Assembly: GCA_020442635.1 (NCBI GenBank)
Contig: JAGRJR010000020.1
Location: forward strand, 1-43,031
Length of the DNA stretch: 43,031 bases
Origin: Lysobacterales bacterium
Lineage (GTDB): Bacteria > Pseudomonadota > Gammaproteobacteria > Xanthomonadales > Marinicellaceae
Direction of reading: 5' to 3'
The notes under the pieces: model-generated
The model's input: the letters and a program-made list of their open reading frames with translations, nothing else
Database searches by the model: none
Told to the model about the DNA's origin: nothing
Part shown: piece by piece, positions 1 through 8,836 of the stretch
Numbering within the stretch: position 1 is the stretch's first letter
Layout of the letters: each line of letters begins with the position of its first letter
Position numbers and translations under genes: made by a program

Positions 1-477
1 CATGCCAGTTTACGGGGTGATTTTGGTAAAATCGTACTGGAAGATGGCGTGAATTTCCAGGATGGCTGTATCGCGCATTGTTTTCCTGATGGCATAACCC
101 GCGTACGCAAAAATGGTCACATCAGCCATGGTGCTGTCTTGCATGGTTGTGAAATTGGAGAAAATTGTATGGTAGGAATACAAACCGTAGTGATGGACAA
201 CGCAGTGATTGGTAAGGAATGTATGATTGCAGCTTTAAGTTATATCAAACCCAATTTCAAGGCACCACCTCGCTCCATCATCGCAGGTTCACCCGCCACT
301 GTTAAAAAAACCGTATCAGATGAACAAATCAAATGGAAAACAGTGGGAACTGGTGTTTATCATCATTTAACCCAACGATGTTTGGACTCATTACATCAAT
401 GCGAACCACTTGAAGAATCTGCACATCAAGACCCAGATGCCAAACTCAACATCAAGAACTTCAAACCTTTGAAGTAG
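1..477 (+). CDS. paaY: PaaY-like hexapeptide-repeat protein (5' truncated by window edge)
   Basis: The reading frame is open from base 1, so the true start lies outside the window; the first in-frame start seen here (base 49) is internal. The visible residues open with HASLRGDFGKIV and continue with left-handed beta-helix hexapeptide turns (GHISHGAVLHGCEIGENC, then AVIGKECMIAA), as in PaaY and related gamma-carbonic-anhydrase-like proteins. The C-terminal helix region (SDEQIKWKTVGTGVYHHL, then LDSLHQCEPLEE) closely matches what I recall of PaaY. PaaY is a thioesterase-like accessory protein of phenylacetate degradation. Only about 158 codons of a roughly 200-residue protein are visible. The rest of a paa operon would lie to the left of the window, which cannot be seen. 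The alternative is a generic gamma-carbonic anhydrase family member; the C-terminal tail favours PaaY. Confidence 0.82.
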   Translation, partial: HASLRGDFGKIVLEDGVNFQDGCIAHCFPDGITRVRKNGHISHGAVLHGCEIGENCMVGIQTVVMDNAVIGKECMIAALSYIKPNFKAPPRSIIAGSPATVKKTVSDEQIKWKTVGTGVYHHLTQRCLDSLHQCEPLEESAHQDPDAKLNIKNFKPLK

Positions 478-562
478 TATCTTTTTATACTAATAGTCAC
501 CCTTGAACCAACTTCATTGACCCACCGATATTCAGAAATATTAGGTCCCACACATATGGGTA

Positions 563-578
563 GTTGACTTTAGTCAAC
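563..578. repeat. short perfect inverted repeat
   Basis: GTTGACT at 563-569 and AGTCAAC at 572-578 form a perfect 7-bp dyad with a 2-base centre, in the 210-bp gap between the convergent paaY-like gene and the end of the aryl polyene operon. No T-run follows on either strand, so it is not a classical intrinsic terminator. It could be a protein-binding site or a weak terminator; the function is not known. Confidence 0.35.
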
Positions 579-596
579 CTGTTTCAGACTTATGAG

Positions 597-629
597 TAAA
601 TTGGCTCGCCCCAAACAACCACCAATTTA
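597..629. repeat. 8-bp inverted repeat downstream of the aryl polyene operon
   Basis: TAAATTGG at 597-604 and CCAATTTA at 622-629 are perfect inverted arms with a 17-base spacer. They lie about 60-90 bases past the stop codon of the last operon gene. The stem is AT-rich and lacks a T-run, so a role in ending the operon transcript or shielding its 3' end is only an inference. Confidence 0.3.
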
Positions 630-687
630 TCCTTGCTATTTTGAAACGTTGATACAGATATTTTCCAGAATAAATTACACAATATGT

Positions 688-1911
688 TTATATGTTTTTG
701 ATAATTAAAGAGGTGTTGATGCCTCCAAAAGCAAAGTTATTGGTCATGATGTAATCTGTTTCAATGCTTTTGGGCGCGCCCATAATGTAATCCAACTCAC
801 CACATTCGCTATCCACTTCTTTGAGGTTAACAGTTGGAGCGAACCATTTTTCTTTCATCATGAGAATACTCATCCACGCTTCCAAAACCCCACAAGCACC
901 CAAGGTATGTCCCATATAAGATTTCAATGAACTGATTGGCATCTCTGAACCAAATACCCGGTGAGTAGCTTGAGTTTCGGCCACATCACCTTGTGCTGTC
1001 GAAGTACCATGTGCATTGACATAACCAATGGCACTGGCTTCAATGCCCGCATCCTGCAACGCGCATCGCATCGCAATTTCCATGGTTTTAGTATTGGGTT
1101 GAGTGATGTGTTTACCATCAGAGTTACAAGCAAAACCAATGATTTCCGCATAGATTCTGGCTCCTCTGGCTTTGGCATGTTCATATTCTTCAAGAATAAA
1201 ACTACCTGCCCCTTCACCCAGTACTAAGCCATCTCGATCTTTATCAAAAGGAGCTGGTGTTTTATGAGGTTCATCGTTTTTTACACTGGTAGCAAATAAG
1301 GTATCAAACACTGCAGCTTCACTGGGACACAATTCTTCAGCACCACCAGCAATCATCAAATCCTGTTGCCCATACTTGATGGCTTCATAGGCATAGCCAA
1401 TACCTTGCGAACCTGAAGTACAAGCACTGGCTGTTGGAATAACCCGGCCAGTTAAGCCAAAAAACACACCAATATTAACCGCTGCGGTGTGACTCATCAT
1501 TCGTATATAAGTAGTGGCATTGATGCCTCTGACATCTTTGTCCTGTAACATATTGCCGAAATCCAATATCGCATCAGTGCTGCCAGCACAAGAGCCATAG
1601 GAAACACCCATTTTGCCATTTTTGATGGATTCATCATCCAACAAGCCCGCATCAATCAGAGCTCTTTCCGCTGAAACCGTAGCCATCAAAGCCACGCGTC
1701 CCATGCTTCTGACCTGTTTACGTTTGTAATGGCTTGGTTTTTCAAAATCCAACACAGGAGACGCCAGTCGGGTATTGAGCCCTTTATAATCATCCCAGGC
1801 TTCCATATGCACCACTTTATTTTTCACTGCTTTGAGGTTGGCTGCAACAGTAGGCCAATCTTGTCCCAATGGGCTGATGCCCGACATACCTGTAATAACT
1901 ACCCTTCTCAT
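688..1911 (-). CDS. apeR: beta-ketoacyl-ACP synthase of the aryl polyene cluster (ApeR-like)
   Basis: FabF/KAS-II-like condensing enzyme of 407 residues, expected to elongate or initiate the polyene chain by decarboxylative condensation of malonyl-ACP. The full catalytic set is visible: Cys in TASACTSGSQ near residue 164, His in NAHGTSTAQGD near 301, and Lys plus His in SSLKSYMGHTLG near 330 and 335. It is therefore an active-type ketosynthase, unlike the first gene of the operon. The ATG at 1911 overlaps the ketoreductase stop by one base (TGATG); the in-frame upstream TTG at 1914 is less likely. It is the last gene of the 19-gene operon, and in characterised APE clusters a KS directly follows the ketoreductase, as here. 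The name apeR rests on gene order and family. Confidence 0.85.
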   Translation of the reverse strand: MRRVVITGMSGISPLGQDWPTVAANLKAVKNKVVHMEAWDDYKGLNTRLASPVLDFEKPSHYKRKQVRSMGRVALMATVSAERALIDAGLLDDESIKNGKMGVSYGSCAGSTDAILDFGNMLQDKDVRGINATTYIRMMSHTAAVNIGVFFGLTGRVIPTASACTSGSQGIGYAYEAIKYGQQDLMIAGGAEELCPSEAAVFDTLFATSVKNDEPHKTPAPFDKDRDGLVLGEGAGSFILEEYEHAKARGARIYAEIIGFACNSDGKHITQPNTKTMEIAMRCALQDAGIEASAIGYVNAHGTSTAQGDVAETQATHRVFGSEMPISSLKSYMGHTLGACGVLEAWMSILMMKEKWFAPTVNLKEVDSECGELDYIMGAPKSIETDYIMTNNFAFGGINTSLIIKNI

Positions 1912-2636
1912 CAAAACATGCCTCCATTGATAGAAATCACTTGTCTGGTCACGTAAGCCGCCTGCTCGGACATGAGGTAAGCTACCAGTGATGCCACTTC
2001 CTCTGCTTTACCCGCACGCCTCAATGGCACAATATCCTTAATCGTTGATAAATCTAAGTCTTCAGTCATCTCGGTTTCAATGATGCCAGGCGCTACGCAG
2101 TTAACGGTGATGTTTCTTTTGGCTAACTCAATAGCCAGCGACTTTGTTGCCGCAATTAGACCACCCTTTGAGGCACTGTAATTAGTTTGCCCTCGATTAC
2201 CCATGATGCCAGATACTGAAGCAATGGTCACAATTCGACCGCCTTTTCTGGCCCTGACCATTGGCATAATCAGCGGATGGAGTACATTATAAAAACCATC
2301 AAGATTGGTATGAATCACTTGATCCCATTCTTCTCCACTCATTGCCGGAAAGGCATTGTCCCTGATGATACCCGCATTACAAATCACTCCATAATAAGCT
2401 CCATACTCAGCCACATCCTGTGTCAACACGATATTGGTTTGGGCTCGGTCAGCCACTGAAAATTGCAGTTTTCTGGCTTTGACACCTGCCTGATTGGCTT
2501 TTAATATTAATTCATCTGCTTTTTTAGCATTGCTGTGATAATGCAATACCAAATCAAAACCATCACTGGCCAATTGCAAAACCATAGCCGAACCCAGTCC
2601 GCCAGTGGCGCCGGTGATTAAAACCGTTTTACTCAT
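1911..2636 (-). CDS. apeQ: 3-oxoacyl-ACP reductase (FabG-like, ApeQ-like)
   Basis: Short-chain dehydrogenase/reductase of 241 residues that should reduce the beta-keto group after each condensation using NADPH. The Rossmann glycine motif ITGATGGLG is at residues 7-15, the NAG motif is near 87-89, and the catalytic Ser140, Tyr153 and Lys157 (YSASK) are present. The C-terminus ends in ISINGGMF, as in FabG proteins. The ATG at 2636 overlaps the preceding dehydratase gene by eight bases, and the stop overlaps the next start by one. With the two hot-dog dehydratases it would generate the conjugated double bonds. No enoyl reductase is present, consistent with retention of the polyene. Confidence 0.88.
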   Translation of the reverse strand: MSKTVLITGATGGLGSAMVLQLASDGFDLVLHYHSNAKKADELILKANQAGVKARKLQFSVADRAQTNIVLTQDVAEYGAYYGVICNAGIIRDNAFPAMSGEEWDQVIHTNLDGFYNVLHPLIMPMVRARKGGRIVTIASVSGIMGNRGQTNYSASKGGLIAATKSLAIELAKRNITVNCVAPGIIETEMTEDLDLSTIKDIVPLRRAGKAEEVASLVAYLMSEQAAYVTRQVISINGGMF

Positions 2637-3069
2637 CCAAAATTACTCCTATGTCATCGGGATGATAAACATTCAAATTACAATCAATGGATATTCCTGG
2701 TGCCGTGGCTTTACACTTAAACACGCCTAAACCGTTTTCTTCCAAAAACATCTCTTTGACATGTATCAATAAACGACTCCCAACAGGAATGATCACTTCA
2801 CTACTGTCAAACTTTCGGGTTCCTAACAACAAGCCAATTCTAACCGCTTCATTTTTATTTTTTGCGCGCAAACCTGCCAGGGCCGCAATGGATTGTGCCA
2901 TATACTCAATGACCACCAATGAATTTACATACCCGTGCTCAACGAACATTGATGTCTCTTTAATATTGACTGCTGCTTCCAACCAATCTTCACCCCAATC
3001 AATCAATTCATCCAATAACAGCATTTTACCTGAATGTGGTAACAGTTCTGTCAAATCAAATTCAGACAT
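2629..3069 (-). CDS. apeP: hot-dog dehydratase (ApeP-like)
   Basis: A 146-residue single hot-dog fold protein resembling the ApeP family of 3-hydroxyacyl-ACP dehydratases. Visible signatures are LLPHSGKMLLLDEL near the N-terminus, with the family His, and VVIEYMAQSIAALAG around residues 75-90. Its partner is probably the ApeI-like dehydratase encoded earlier in the operon; published work on APE systems, as I recall it, describes such ApeI:ApeP pairs. I place the start at the ATG at 3069 because GGAG lies about six bases upstream; the upstream TTG at 3081 has no such site. The gene overlaps the preceding KS by eight bases. Confidence 0.8.
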   Translation of the reverse strand: MSEFDLTELLPHSGKMLLLDELIDWGEDWLEAAVNIKETSMFVEHGYVNSLVVIEYMAQSIAALAGLRAKNKNEAVRIGLLLGTRKFDSSEVIIPVGSRLLIHVKEMFLEENGLGVFKCKATAPGISIDCNLNVYHPDDIGVILDE

Positions 3070-4240
3070 CAACAGCTCCAAGAATCAAAGCAGCATTGCT
3101 TCCACCAAAGGCAAAAGAATTGGATAAGGCATATTGAGGTTTGCCTAAAGCATTATTTGCTTTGACCAAATTCAATGGTTCGAGGGTTTCATCATAAAAG
3201 CCATCATAAACATGCGGCAAGTATTGACCATTGATGTTGTATTCTGACATGGATAAGGCACATAAGCCAATTTCAAGAGCACCCGCTGCACCCAAAGTGT
3301 GTCCAGTCATTGACTTGGTTGAGCTGCACCAAACCTCTGATCCAAAAACTTTGTTTACAGCGATTGATTCCATGGCATCATTCTGTGAAGTGGCAGTTCC
3401 ATGCAAGTTCACATAATCAATTTGTTCAGCTTGTAAGCCTGAAGCATAAAGCGCTCCATTCATGGCATCAATGGCTCCCTGACCATCTGGATCAGGTGCT
3501 GAAATGTGATGTGCATCAGAGGTTTCGGCACCACCCAATAATTTGATCGGTGCATTTTCACGGGTCAACAAAAACAAAGCCGCCGCTTCACCAATGTTAA
3601 TGCCTTGCCGATTGGCACTGAATGGTAAGCTCTTCTCCGCTGACAAGGCACCCAAAGCATTAAAGCCATTGACAGTTAACTGACACAACACATCGACACC
3701 ACCAACCACCACTGCATCACAAATTCCTTGATTCAACCAGCGCTGAGCACTGAGTAACGCTTTGGCACTGGATGAACAGGCCGTTGAAACAGACATCACT
3801 GGCCCCTTAGCACCGAGGTAATCAGCCAAAAAGTCCGACACATTGGCCATCCTTTGGTGGTGCACCTGATAAGTCTCTGTCCAAACGCCGATTTGATCAA
3901 ATTGGGCCAAGGCGATTTCAAGTTCGTCCACACCAGAAGTGCTGGTACCCAAAATAACACCCAGTCTTTCGGGTGTTTTCTTAATGAACGAATTGAGTTT
4001 GGTTTGGTCAAGTTGTAATGCAACACTCGCTAAAAACTGGTTTACACGACATTCATAAAAGGACGATAAATCACTTTTTACAAAGTGAGCACGACCCAAA
4101 TAAGTAGAACCCTCAAACAAAAATTGCTTATCTAACTTCATCCCTGTAGTCGCACCCTGTGACACCTGCTGCCAAATTTCAGCAAGATTATTGCCCAATG
4201 CGCAGGATAAGGCGAAACTTTGTATACCAACCGCTCTCAT
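3062..4240 (-). CDS. apeO: beta-ketoacyl-ACP synthase (ApeO-like)
   Basis: FabF-type condensing enzyme of 392 residues. The active-site Cys155 is in VSTACSSSAK, His280 in NLHGTATSQND, and Lys309 and His314 in SSTKSMTGHTLGAAG, so the Cys-His-His triad is complete. In APE systems the KS in this position works with a Cys-less partner (ApeC); the likely partner here is encoded by the first gene of the operon. The start ATG overlaps the stop of the small lipoprotein gene in an ATGA junction. It is followed by the dehydratase, ketoreductase and second ketosynthase, an order that supports the ape naming. Confidence 0.85.
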   Translation of the reverse strand: MRAVGIQSFALSCALGNNLAEIWQQVSQGATTGMKLDKQFLFEGSTYLGRAHFVKSDLSSFYECRVNQFLASVALQLDQTKLNSFIKKTPERLGVILGTSTSGVDELEIALAQFDQIGVWTETYQVHHQRMANVSDFLADYLGAKGPVMSVSTACSSSAKALLSAQRWLNQGICDAVVVGGVDVLCQLTVNGFNALGALSAEKSLPFSANRQGINIGEAAALFLLTRENAPIKLLGGAETSDAHHISAPDPDGQGAIDAMNGALYASGLQAEQIDYVNLHGTATSQNDAMESIAVNKVFGSEVWCSSTKSMTGHTLGAAGALEIGLCALSMSEYNINGQYLPHVYDGFYDETLEPLNLVKANNALGKPQYALSNSFAFGGSNAALILGAVDV

Positions 4241-4671
4241 AGTGTTTTGATGCTTAATTTAACTTTCCTTTTAATGTCATTAATGGTGGTTTCTACTGAA
4301 CTTTTGCGCACTTGCATTGCTGAAGTATCGTATTCCAAAACTTCGAACAGCGACATTTTAATGTATGCCAGCATATTTTTCGGCTGGATTTTCATTAAAA
4401 AACGGCTGGGATATTCAAAAACAAATGAATCGCCCACCAAACCACCTGAAAACAACTGTAAAGCAGTGTCATTTTGACAACTAATACCCACCAACTTTTG
4501 CATCTTCAACTCTGAATAACACACCCATTGATAAGTCTCACTTTTGTGAGTAAAGCGCACAGACTGCGCCACCACACCATCATATTCGGTAGTACTGGCT
4601 CGTAGATTAATTGTCCTAGATACACATGCCGACAACAGCACAGTGCCCATCAACAGTATAAGCTTGTTCAT
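4237..4671 (-). CDS. DUF3261-like outer-membrane lipoprotein
   Basis: A 144-residue protein starting with a lipoprotein signal peptide: MNKLILLMGTVLLSAC, with the lipobox Cys at residue 16 followed by V-S. The start chosen (4671) makes an ATGA overlap with the stop of the flavoprotein gene; an in-frame codon three residues upstream is less likely. The mature part has no catalytic motif I can name, but length and context fit the DUF3261 proteins commonly found in aryl polyene clusters. Sitting beside LolA-like and MMPL genes, it may help deliver or anchor the product in the outer membrane; that role is inferred. Confidence 0.72.
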   Translation of the reverse strand: MNKLILLMGTVLLSACVSRTINLRASTTEYDGVVAQSVRFTHKSETYQWVCYSELKMQKLVGISCQNDTALQLFSGGLVGDSFVFEYPSRFLMKIQPKNMLAYIKMSLFEVLEYDTSAMQVRKSSVETTINDIKRKVKLSIKTL

Positions 4672-5900
4672 TCCTGACATATTTGAATCAGGGCATTAAG
4701 CCGCTCTACTGGTTTTGCTACAAAAGGGTTTTCTCTGTCCCAGGCATAGCCTGCCAGAATTGATGCAATTTTTGATTTTACATTGTAAGGTTGTGAGCGA
4801 GCAAAAATCACATCTTGCAAACCACCGCTGTACCAATTATTGACATAGGTTTTAAATGTACTTACACCAATCATCAACGCATCGACAAATTCAGCTTGCC
4901 AATCAACAGGCTGCCCTTTAAGCATTTTTTCCAACGATGCAACCGCCAATTTGGATGACTGCATGGCTACAGTCACACCTGATGAGAAAATGGGATCAAG
5001 GAACTCGCCGGCATTGCCCAACACAGCATAACCATCTCCATACATCTGACTGACACTGCCTGAATAGGCATTGATTTGATAATCCTGAGTGTCAAATTGT
5101 GCATGTCTCAATATTTTTGATAATTCAGGGTCCTCACTAATGATGGTCTTTAAGCCCTCAATACCTTGTTGTTGGTAAGGTTGAATTAACTCAGGACTAC
5201 CAACCACGCCAACCGAACTGCGACCATTACTAAAACTGATTAACCAAAACCAAAGATCACGATGTATAGGATGGGTGGTGATTAATGTTTCTTCTCTGGC
5301 ATGTTCACCTGCCACAATGCCATCCTCAACATGCGTGAATAAACTGGCTTTGGGTTCCAAACTTGATGGTTTATCAATTTTCAACAACCTGGGTAAAACA
5401 CGCCCATAGCCACTGGCATCAAGTATAAAGCGGGCTTTGGCTTGCTGTTTTTGTCCCTTACCATCGGTGTAATCAATCACACAATCATCAAACATGTTTT
5501 TTACATTTGTAACCGTACAATTAAACCTGATTTCGGCTCCAGCTTCAGTGGCACAATCCGCTAAAATCTGATCAAATTGGCTGCGTTCAACATGATAGGC
5601 ATAAGAGGGTCCATCTGAAAATTTTTCTGCAAATATGATTTTTTCGTAATGTCCTCGATGTTGAAATGTGGCTCCCACTTTTTGTTGAAATCCTGCTTGC
5701 TCCACCGCAGACAAACAACCAGCCTGCTCTAAGGTTATCAAACATTGGGGCAACAGACTTTCACCAATCACAAATCTAGGAAAAACCGACTTCTCCAAAA
5801 CCAATACCTTATAACCGGCTTTACGTAACAGGCATGCCGAGACAGTTCCTGAAGGGCCAGCTCCAATAATGATTACATCCGTATCATAATTTTGATTCAT
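4668..5900 (-). CDS. FAD-dependent monooxygenase/halogenase-like oxidoreductase
   Basis: A 410-residue flavoprotein. The FAD dinucleotide motif is VIIIGAGPSG (residues 9-18), and a second FAD contact, VLGNAGEFLDP, lies near residues 290-300. PRFVIGESLLP (41-51) is typical of the halogenase/geranylgeranyl reductase branch. The stretch WFWLIS (217-222) resembles the W-x-W-x-I-P signature of flavin-dependent halogenases, but Ser replaces Pro. It could hydroxylate or halogenate the aryl head group, or act as a reductase; the sequence alone cannot decide. GGAG lies eight bases before the ATG at 5900, and the gap of 13 bases to the exporter gene is the largest in the operon. Confidence 0.75.
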   Translation of the reverse strand: MNQNYDTDVIIIGAGPSGTVSACLLRKAGYKVLVLEKSVFPRFVIGESLLPQCLITLEQAGCLSAVEQAGFQQKVGATFQHRGHYEKIIFAEKFSDGPSYAYHVERSQFDQILADCATEAGAEIRFNCTVTNVKNMFDDCVIDYTDGKGQKQQAKARFILDASGYGRVLPRLLKIDKPSSLEPKASLFTHVEDGIVAGEHAREETLITTHPIHRDLWFWLISFSNGRSSVGVVGSPELIQPYQQQGIEGLKTIISEDPELSKILRHAQFDTQDYQINAYSGSVSQMYGDGYAVLGNAGEFLDPIFSSGVTVAMQSSKLAVASLEKMLKGQPVDWQAEFVDALMIGVSTFKTYVNNWYSGGLQDVIFARSQPYNVKSKIASILAGYAWDRENPFVAKPVERLNALIQICQE

Positions 5901-5913
5901 TCTATTGCTCCAT

Positions 5914-8208
5914 TTATTTCAAATCTTTGACCCATACCAATACCGCAGGTGACAAACACAAAACGGTCAAGATACCCATCCCCACCATAAACCCGAAAGA
6001 CTTCAAAACCGCCACGTCACTGAACGACAATAAGCCAAAAGCCAAAATGGTGGTGGTAGCCGAAAGCATCAGCGCAAACATCACATGATTCGGCTGTTTA
6101 CTTTCCCGCAAAAAAACCACATAATCAAGCCCCATGCCCAGCACCAGTAACATGGCCAAAATACTGAACATCGAGATATGGTAACCCAAGGCTGCAGCCA
6201 GCACCAAAGCCACAAACCCCGCCATCAAAGGTAAAGATACTAAATGTATGGCTTGTCTCGTGTTGTAACGAAATACACCCAGCAATAACACCAATATAGC
6301 AACTGTAATAGCTAACACCCAACTTGATTTTATTCTGAACTGTGCAAACAAAGCTGAAGTGTCCTCAGCTTGTTGTACCAACACCAGACCGTTCATTTCT
6401 GGCAGTTGAACGTCCTCTACGGATAACCCTAATGGTAACAACAAGCCATATTCGTTACCCACTTGTCCAAGTAGTCTTTGTTTAAATAATTGCTGCATAG
6501 CAGGTTGTTCTAAAAGGTGTTGTGTCATGGGTTTGAATGTTTCAACTGGGATCGGCCCAATCCCTAAGTCAGTCAGAAACAGTAACACTGCTGGTGATTG
6601 CATTAATGACTGTATGTGATTGAAGTTTTGTAGTTGCTGTTTCACGCCAGGTAAGAAATCTGAAACACCTACCAAACCTTCAATCTTCTCCTCATTATTT
6701 TGCCGTGCTCTTAACAGTCTGAGCAGTTCCTGCTCTTTATCGATGACCTCTTCCAAAGAATCAGCAGTCAACAGCAGATAAGCATTGCCCTGCCGCCAGG
6801 ATAAAACCTGTTTGATGCGTTGTTCCTGCTGTTTTAATTCTGGCGATAATTTTTGCAAAGCACGCACATCATCTTCAGGTACAACCATGACCATACTGAC
6901 CACCATCAGGAAAAATAATACCAATAACACCACCCAAATATTACGAAAAATCGCTTGTAATGGATTATTTAACCATTGAGCCGCAATGGCTAAATAACCT
7001 GATTGTTGATTGATGAATTTAACCCTATAAAATGCCGGAAAAATCAACATCACATTGATCAAAACAGCTGCCAATCCGCACACTGAGAATACAGAAATTT
7101 GTCCAAGAACTTCATAACCAGTAATCATAAAGGCCAGATACACTGTGGCACTACTGGTAAAACCAATCAACAAAGCCGGTAGAATTTTCTGTAAAACCAT
7201 ACGACTCGAAGTATCTTTATTTTTCGATAATGCAGCTTCGGTCAAATAATGAAAACAATAATCAATTGAAACACCGGCAATAGTGGCTCCAAACACCAAG
7301 GCAAAAGCGTGAACGTAACCATAAACAAACAAAGTCAATGCCAAAGCCACCAGTAATCCCAAGCCGATAGCAAATAAGCTGAAAATCAAAGGCATTGTTG
7401 ACCGGAAAACCAACAGAAGCAACAAAACAATTCCTAGCAAACTGCCCAAACCCACCGTAGAAATTTCGTGTTTAGCATCCTGATAGGCTTGATGTGCATA
7501 TAGCGCTGCACCAAAGGCTGACAGCTCAATATTATCATCAGCCAACCGATGTTCTAACTGATCAAGTATTGCTACAAATTGAGCTTGGTTATCTGGTGAA
7601 AAAGCTGAATCTTTGAGCTCGATAAAAGCAGCCATATGGTGTTGATCTTCATGATCGACCAAAAACACCATTTCTCCAGAGTCAAAACTCATGACATTGA
7701 GTTGATTAAACCCCATAAGGTAGCGTTGGAACAAAAACAAAGGATCTGAGATTAATTGCTCAAAATTGACCTGCTGCAAGCCATAAAGCGCTTGTTGTGC
7801 CTGATGGATAAAATAATCAGCTCCCATACCACCAACCAGCGCTTGGCGATCCTCTAAACTCAGCAAGTTTTGTCGAAACGGTGATAACAGTTGATAAACT
7901 TCAACTAACTTTTCAGTCGCCACTTCATAATTAGTTTCCTTAATTAAATCAAGTTGTTGTAACTGTTGCAGTTCTTTCTTAAATTCAGAGACCAATAGTT
8001 GCTTGTTCGAAGATGACGCCAACAAAACCACTTGCTTGTTGACCGTCTCAGTGGCTATTTGTATGAATGCATTGGTGGTTGCCTCTTCATATTTTGGTAA
8101 TAATTTAAGGATACTGCTTTCTATTTTTAGATAATTGCTGATGTAGAAAATGCTGCCGACAAGCAGTGTTACCCACAAAATTCTAAGCCAGAGGTTATTG
8201 AAACGCAT
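5914..8208 (-). CDS. MMPL/RND-family exporter
   Basis: A 764-residue inner-membrane transporter with the RND/MMPL layout: one N-terminal helix (about residues 5-25), a large periplasmic loop, a helix bundle around 250-400, a second helix at about 420-445, a second periplasmic loop, and a second bundle from about 640 to the C-terminus. Duplicated halves are visible in AGVSIDYCFHYL and LGMGLDYVVFLRES, each with an Asp in a membrane segment as expected for proton coupling. It is expected to export lipid-linked polyene, or pass it to the LolA-like protein encoded directly upstream, whose gene it overlaps by 14 bases. The substrate is inferred from context. Confidence 0.85.
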   Translation of the reverse strand: MRFNNLWLRILWVTLLVGSIFYISNYLKIESSILKLLPKYEEATTNAFIQIATETVNKQVVLLASSSNKQLLVSEFKKELQQLQQLDLIKETNYEVATEKLVEVYQLLSPFRQNLLSLEDRQALVGGMGADYFIHQAQQALYGLQQVNFEQLISDPLFLFQRYLMGFNQLNVMSFDSGEMVFLVDHEDQHHMAAFIELKDSAFSPDNQAQFVAILDQLEHRLADDNIELSAFGAALYAHQAYQDAKHEISTVGLGSLLGIVLLLLLVFRSTMPLIFSLFAIGLGLLVALALTLFVYGYVHAFALVFGATIAGVSIDYCFHYLTEAALSKNKDTSSRMVLQKILPALLIGFTSSATVYLAFMITGYEVLGQISVFSVCGLAAVLINVMLIFPAFYRVKFINQQSGYLAIAAQWLNNPLQAIFRNIWVVLLVLFFLMVVSMVMVVPEDDVRALQKLSPELKQQEQRIKQVLSWRQGNAYLLLTADSLEEVIDKEQELLRLLRARQNNEEKIEGLVGVSDFLPGVKQQLQNFNHIQSLMQSPAVLLFLTDLGIGPIPVETFKPMTQHLLEQPAMQQLFKQRLLGQVGNEYGLLLPLGLSVEDVQLPEMNGLVLVQQAEDTSALFAQFRIKSSWVLAITVAILVLLLGVFRYNTRQAIHLVSLPLMAGFVALVLAAALGYHISMFSILAMLLVLGMGLDYVVFLRESKQPNHVMFALMLSATTTILAFGLLSFSDVAVLKSFGFMVGMGILTVLCLSPAVLVWVKDLK

Positions 8209-8836
8209 CCAATAAATCCTGTGTCAGGGCATCGGTTTTAATACGCACAGACTCAAATTGAATTTTCGTGTGATTGCCGGATTGATCAACAATCTTAATT
8301 TGACTGATGCCCTGTTTTTCAGCGTCATCAGATAGCTGCCCGAAAATCACTAATTCCTGTAAAGCTTTTTTAATCATCATTGACTTGGGCATCAGTTTGA
8401 CCTGCCATTGACCTTGTGCTTCATCATGTTCCAAATCAGCCACATCAAACTGGCTTTCCACCCTATCCAGTTGTGAACTCAACAGTTCGGTCAAAATTTG
8501 TGCCACTGCTTTCATTTGCACATCAGTGACTTTTTTGTTGTTTTCATAATCGGTGGTTTTAAAGATTTGGTTGTCCTGAATTTTGGTCTTCACCCAAATC
8601 GGTGAAGTAATTTCCCAAATCATACCTTGTTGTTTTACAAACTTTATTTTACCTTTGGATATCAATGGCTTGGATAAAAATTTAATGTGCTTTTCCTGGG
8701 TAAAATCAGCCTCAAAATATTGCACTTTTGCATAGGCTTGATGTAAATACTCAATTAAGCTGGTCTGTTCTGCTGCTGCCAAGGCTGACCACATACCCAG
8801 GAACCAACAAGCGATGATTTTAAGCCAGGTATGCAT
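8195..8836 (-). CDS. LolA-like periplasmic lipid/lipoprotein carrier
   Basis: A 213-residue secreted protein. The start at 8836 gives a signal peptide (MHTWLKIIACWFLGMWSALAAA, cleavage probably after AAA); a GAGA stretch lies upstream. Another ATG at 8848 and a more distant start exist, but both run further into the thioesterase gene. The mature protein has the LolA-type beginning (EYLHQAYAKVQYFEADFTQEK), then the fatty-molecule-binding half-barrel with the strand ISKGKIKFVKQQGMIWEI. LolA relatives in APE clusters are thought to shuttle the hydrophobic product across the periplasm. Here it sits between the thioesterase and the MMPL exporter, so it is probably a dedicated carrier rather than the housekeeping LolA. 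Confidence 0.82.
   Translation of the reverse strand: MHTWLKIIACWFLGMWSALAAAEQTSLIEYLHQAYAKVQYFEADFTQEKHIKFLSKPLISKGKIKFVKQQGMIWEITSPIWVKTKIQDNQIFKTTDYENNKKVTDVQMKAVAQILTELLSSQLDRVESQFDVADLEHDEAQGQWQVKLMPKSMMIKKALQELVIFGQLSDDAEKQGISQIKIVDQSGNHTKIQFESVRIKTDALTQDLLDAFQ

Noticed and set aside
924..1227. Overlapping reading frames on both strands inside the ApeR-like gene
   Set aside because: Shadow frames within a strongly recognisable ketosynthase gene; no family resemblance.
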